Source of the DNA: Sulfobacillus thermosulfidooxidans | Lineage (GTDB): Bacteria > Bacillota > Sulfobacillia > Sulfobacillales > Sulfobacillaceae | DNA: 64,000 bases | Reading direction: 5' to 3' | Assembly (NCBI RefSeq): GCF_001280565.1 | Contig: NZ_LGRO01000001.1 | Span: forward strand, 744,001-808,000 | Shown here: in pieces, positions 60,658 to 64,000 of the stretch | How the letters are laid out: the number at the start of each line of letters is the position of its first letter | How positions within the stretch are numbered: the first letter of the stretch is position 1 | Program-made: the position numbers and the translations under genes | The notes under the pieces: model-generated | Seen by the model: only the letters and a program-made list of their open reading frames with translations | Databases searched by the model: none | What the model was told of the DNA's origin: nothing

Positions 60658-62754
60658 ATGACTAATCGGCCGACATTAGTGATTAAACGGCGTACCTTTA
60701 TTGTCATGGTATTGGTAGGACTGTACGATTTCGTTTTGCTGGGAAGGCTGAGTGATATTCAGGGCGTGGAATCGGCTCATTTGAAGGCATTGGCCGATGG
60801 GATCCATTTTCGCGGTGTTCCTTTGGCTCCTTTTCGCGGAAATATTGTTGACCGCCATGGGCGTCTATTAGCGGGCAGTCATCATGCTTATTCGGTTTAC
60901 GCGATCCCGATTCAGACCCGAAAACACCGAACGGAGGAGGTTATCTTACTTTCCACATTATTGGCGATACCGCAAAAGACGGTCCAAAAACGATTGCAAC
61001 GCCGGCAAGGTTTTGTATGGATTAAAAGACGGTTATCTCCCCAAGAATTAGCAACCCTGCGCAGCCAGTTGAGTGCATTACCGGGTATCTATCTATTGAC
61101 GGAAACGGCCCGATATTACCCTCAAGGAGCATTGGCGGGTCCTGTCTTAGGCTTTACGGGAATTGACAATCAAGGACTGTCGGGTATTGAACTAACCTAT
61201 GACAAGTACTTGACGGGAAAGCCAGGCAGCCTGCAAGAAGAATTTGACGTGACCGGACAAACCGTAAAGTTTGCTCAGACCCGGGTAATTCCTTCGGTGC
61301 AAGGAGATACTGTTGAACTCAGTTTAGATGAGAATATTCAATGGATGGCCGAGCGGGCTTGTGAACAGGCGATGATTCATACCCAAGGCAAATCTGTCAG
61401 TATCGTCGTCATGCACCCGCGGACAGGAGGAATTCTAGCCATCGCGCAACGACCATCAATCGATCCGAATCACTTTCGGGATTATAATCCTAAACAATAC
61501 CGCGTATTATCTGTTTCGGATGCGATTCCTCCTGGCTCTATTTTCAAACCCGTCACGCTCGCAGCGGCATTGCAAGAGGGAACAGCCACAGTCCACTCTC
61601 ATTATTTCTGTCCGGGTTTTAAGAATGTCTTGGGACGCCGAGTCAACTGCTGGAGGCCCCAGGGACACGGCGGTGAAACATTGGCTGATGTGGTGAAGAA
61701 TTCGTGTAATGTGGGTTTTATGGACCTGGGATTAGGCTTAGGCGTTCAAAAATTTTATGAGTATCTTGACCGCTTTGGATTACGCTCGCGGACTCATATT
61801 GACCTACCTGGAGAAGCTCTCGGCATTTTCCCAGCAATGAAGAGAGTCACGGCATTAGATTTAGCCATCATGGCTTTCGGCCAAACACTTACCGTGACAC
61901 CTATTGGGCTCTTAACCGCTATAGCCGCATTAGCCAATGATGGTGTCCTCTTGACACCCCATGTTGCAAAACGCATTATTAACCAACGTGGCGATATTGT
62001 CAAAAGTTTTGATGAAGAAGTGGTTAGGCGTGTGGTTTCCGTTGACGTGGCACGTACAGTGCAACAAATGATGGTCGGCGTGGTATCAGAAGGCACAGGA
62101 AAATTGGCCCAAGTGCCCGGATACCGGATTGCGGGTAAAACCGGTACTGCACAAAAAGTTGTGAACGGCCGCACAGAAAAAGGGATTTATATTGCATCAT
62201 TTATTGGTTTTGGTCCTGTTCCCCATCCGGAAGTGGCTGTGATTGTGAATGTCGATGAACCCGTGGGAGCTTTTTATGGAGGACAAGTGGCTGCGCCTAT
62301 TTTTGGAAATTTGGTCCGTAATATTTTTAGATATTTAAAGATTCCCGCCACTGAACCCATCAAACCGCCAAAACCAGGGGAACCAGCTATGGTACCGAGT
62401 TTGGTAAATTTGGATCCGGAAACGGCCCAACAAGATGCCGCAGCGTTTGGTTTTCCGGTACAATTTGTAGGGCAAGGTGATGTAGTAGTTGACCAATCCA
62501 TTGAATATGGCGGGTATCGACCGGCAGGAACAGTTCTACAACTGAGATTGGGTCGGTCTCCCCGTATCTATTTAGAGTGGGTTACGGTTCCCCGGTTCAC
62601 TGGACTGACGATAAGCCAAGCGACTCAATTGGCGTGGGAACTTGGGGTGAATGTCTCGACGCAGGGCAAGGAGCAAGGCCATGTTCACAGGCAATCGATC
62701 AAACCAGGAACACAAGTACGAGCTGGAACGACCATTCAGGTCTGGACCGGATAA
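60658..62754 (+). CDS. Class B penicillin-binding protein with two PASTA domains (PbpB/SpoVD type)
   Basis: 698 aa. Membrane helix near 12-28, dimer domain (RGNIVDRHGRLLAGS), transpeptidase motifs SIFK in PPGSIFKPV near 290, SCN in NSCNVGFMD near 347, KTG in AGKTGTAQK near 494. Two C-terminal PASTA repeats (about 578-635 and 638-698). In spore formers, the paired dcw PBPs serve vegetative division and spore cortex; which is which cannot be told here. Confidence 0.94.
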   Translation: MTNRPTLVIKRRTFIVMVLVGLYDFVLLGRLSDIQGVESAHLKALADGIHFRGVPLAPFRGNIVDRHGRLLAGSHHAYSVYAIPIQTRKHRTEEVILLSTLLAIPQKTVQKRLQRRQGFVWIKRRLSPQELATLRSQLSALPGIYLLTETARYYPQGALAGPVLGFTGIDNQGLSGIELTYDKYLTGKPGSLQEEFDVTGQTVKFAQTRVIPSVQGDTVELSLDENIQWMAERACEQAMIHTQGKSVSIVVMHPRTGGILAIAQRPSIDPNHFRDYNPKQYRVLSVSDAIPPGSIFKPVTLAAALQEGTATVHSHYFCPGFKNVLGRRVNCWRPQGHGGETLADVVKNSCNVGFMDLGLGLGVQKFYEYLDRFGLRSRTHIDLPGEALGIFPAMKRVTALDLAIMAFGQTLTVTPIGLLTAIAALANDGVLLTPHVAKRIINQRGDIVKSFDEEVVRRVVSVDVARTVQQMMVGVVSEGTGKLAQVPGYRIAGKTGTAQKVVNGRTEKGIYIASFIGFGPVPHPEVAVIVNVDEPVGAFYGGQVAAPIFGNLVRNIFRYLKIPATEPIKPPKPGEPAMVPSLVNLDPETAQQDAAAFGFPVQFVGQGDVVVDQSIEYGGYRPAGTVLQLRLGRSPRIYLEWVTVPRFTGLTISQATQLAWELGVNVSTQGKEQGHVHRQSIKPGTQVRAGTTIQVWTG

Positions 62755-62833
62755 TGTCGCGTACGGGGAGATAAGACGAGTCGGACAGCCAGGACGGTTA
62801 CGGTTAAAGGTAGGAAAGTAGGAGGCCTCGAGG

Positions 62834-64000
62834 ATGACTTTTAAGGATCTTATCGCAGCGATTCCCGGTGCAACCAGTGTCGGCGACACCAATATTGAAT
62901 TGACAGGAATCGCCTATGATTCACGGCATGTAGAAGCGGGCAATTTGTTTTGTGCGATTCCAGGATTTCGGACAGACGGTCATTTATTTTGTCAAGAAGC
63001 TGCAAACCGCGGGGCCGTGGCATTTTTGGTTGAGCGAGCAGATGCGATTCCGAGCGGCAAGGCCGGGGTCGTTGTGCCTAACGCCCGTCAGGCAATGGCT
63101 TTGGTAGCCGACAGGTTTTACGGGAGCCCATCGAGTCGTTTGGCGATGATCGGTGTCACGGGCACCAATGGTAAAACCACCACGACGCATATTATCCGCG
63201 CTTTACTCGAGGCAAATGACATTCCCACCGGGTTGACCGGTACATTATATACCTTAATGGGTCAAGACACATATAAAGTGACGCGAACAACGCCAGAATC
63301 ACCAGATTTGCAAAGCATTTTGCGTCATATGGTTGACCGCGGAATGCGAGCGGCAGTTATGGAGGTTTCTTCACATGCGCTGGTGTTATCGCGAGTGGAT
63401 GAAGTTCAGTATGATATTGGAGTGTTTACCAATTTAACCCAAGATCATTTGGATTTTCATAAAGATTTAGAATCCTATTTTCAAGCTAAGGCGATCTTGT
63501 TCAAACGGTTAGGGCAGACCAAGAAGACTGGACCACGAGCGGCGATTATTAACATTGATGATGAGTACGGACGGCGTTTGATTAATATGTGCTCTGTACC
63601 AGTCATTACCTATGGACTGAGTGAAGGAGCGGATGTACGCGGCAGCATGGTTACAGTAGGAAGTCGTGGTGTACAGTTTTTGGCTACGTTCCCAGGAGGC
63701 GAGAAACAAGCCGTTGAATTTGATATGACAGGCACTTTTAATGTGTTAAATGCCTTAGCCGCAATGAGTGTTGGTTATATTTATGGCCTGTCACCCAGGC
63801 AAATGGCTGAGGCCTTGGCACGCTACCCAGGAGTTCCAGGACGATTCGAACGGATAGACGAAGGGCAACCCTTTACGGTTATTGTGGATTATGCTCATAC
63901 TCCTGACGGGGTGGAAAATGTTCTCAAGACGGCGAGAGAATTTACTGTAGGAGCCGTGCGTGTGGTATTTGGAGCAGGAGGGGATCGTGACCGGGGGAAG
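62834..64000 (+). CDS. murE: UDP-N-acetylmuramyl-tripeptide synthetase (3' end cut by window)
   Basis: 389 codons visible. N-terminal YDSRHVEAGNLFCAIPG, ATP loop GVTGTNGKTTTTHI, MEVSSHALVLSRV, NLTQDHLDFHKDLESYFQAKA, and the C-terminal VDYAHTPDGVENVL. Adds the third residue (usually meso-diaminopimelate) to UDP-MurNAc-dipeptide; the residue-specifying loop lies beyond the window. AGGAGG 8 nt before ATG 62834. Confidence 0.96.
   Translation, partial: MTFKDLIAAIPGATSVGDTNIELTGIAYDSRHVEAGNLFCAIPGFRTDGHLFCQEAANRGAVAFLVERADAIPSGKAGVVVPNARQAMALVADRFYGSPSSRLAMIGVTGTNGKTTTTHIIRALLEANDIPTGLTGTLYTLMGQDTYKVTRTTPESPDLQSILRHMVDRGMRAAVMEVSSHALVLSRVDEVQYDIGVFTNLTQDHLDFHKDLESYFQAKAILFKRLGQTKKTGPRAAIINIDDEYGRRLINMCSVPVITYGLSEGADVRGSMVTVGSRGVQFLATFPGGEKQAVEFDMTGTFNVLNALAAMSVGYIYGLSPRQMAEALARYPGVPGRFERIDEGQPFTVIVDYAHTPDGVENVLKTAREFTVGAVRVVFGAGGDRDRGK

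Overview
The window comes from the chromosome of a spore-forming, Gram-positive bacterium of moderate GC content. Gene content and protein style look like Sulfobacillus or a close relative, the iron- and sulfur-oxidising acidophilic Firmicutes. That placement is inferred from family resemblance, not from a search. Supporting signs are strong AGGAGG ribosome sites with many GTG and TTG starts, T-box leaders, SigI/RsgI, YtxC, the hemA-hemX-hemC-hemD-hemB order, a pheST-zapA-mutS2 string, FeoAB, and a dcw cluster starting with mraZ. I see no insertion sequence, prophage or CRISPR array.

Layout. 1-7.4 kb: end of a NarL-type response regulator, tatC, feoA, a membrane heterodisulfide-reductase-like Fe-S protein, an MFS transporter and a GNAT-like gene on the minus strand, then feoB and a small zinc-ribbon protein. 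7.5-12.9 kb: a central-carbon operon, icd-mdh-malic enzyme-sucC-sucD. 13-13.7 kb: two divergent XRE regulators around a repeat-rich operator. 13.9-19.3 kb: haem synthesis. 19.4-22.8 kb: a small unknown gene, selA, etfBA. 23-28.4 kb: an unknown secreted protein, five tRNAs (with an Asp-Phe duplication), a 3D-domain protein, a 2-hydroxyacid dehydrogenase, fabI, a 3-hydroxyacyl-CoA dehydrogenase and three more tRNAs. A gap of about 650 bp follows.

29-41 kb is translation and repair: ytxC, a T-box and thrS, infC-rpmI-rplT behind a promoter and attenuator, a SpoU methyltransferase, a second T-box and pheST, zapA, mutS2. 41-50.5 kb: tyrS, a pair of E1-like genes, nadE, yebC, a methyltransferase (minus), ruvCAB, sigI-rsgI. 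50.6-56.3 kb: yajC, glutamate dehydrogenase, a biotin-dependent carboxylase/decarboxylase set with a 52-aa small subunit, a PIG-L deacetylase and a CBS protein (minus). 56.6 kb to the end: tRNA-Ala (minus) and the division/wall cluster mraZ-rsmH-ftsL-pbp-pbp(PASTA)-murE, cut by the window edge.

Most of this is housekeeping. The strongest unusual item is the overlapping gene pair at 42.4-43.4 kb. The first gene is an E1-like adenylating enzyme that lacks the N-terminal arginine-finger helix. The second is a 115-aa relic-like E1 that keeps the RYSRQ helix but has lost the nucleotide loop. Together they could form an asymmetric E1 resembling the eukaryotic heterodimers. Also worth checking are a hairpin that shortens the Shine-Dalgarno spacing of ruvC, an AUC start for infC, a start-codon-sequestering hairpin at 22.95 kb, the TTGCC operator between the XRE genes, MraZ boxes in exact 10-bp register, and a HemD fused to a degenerate methyltransferase domain.
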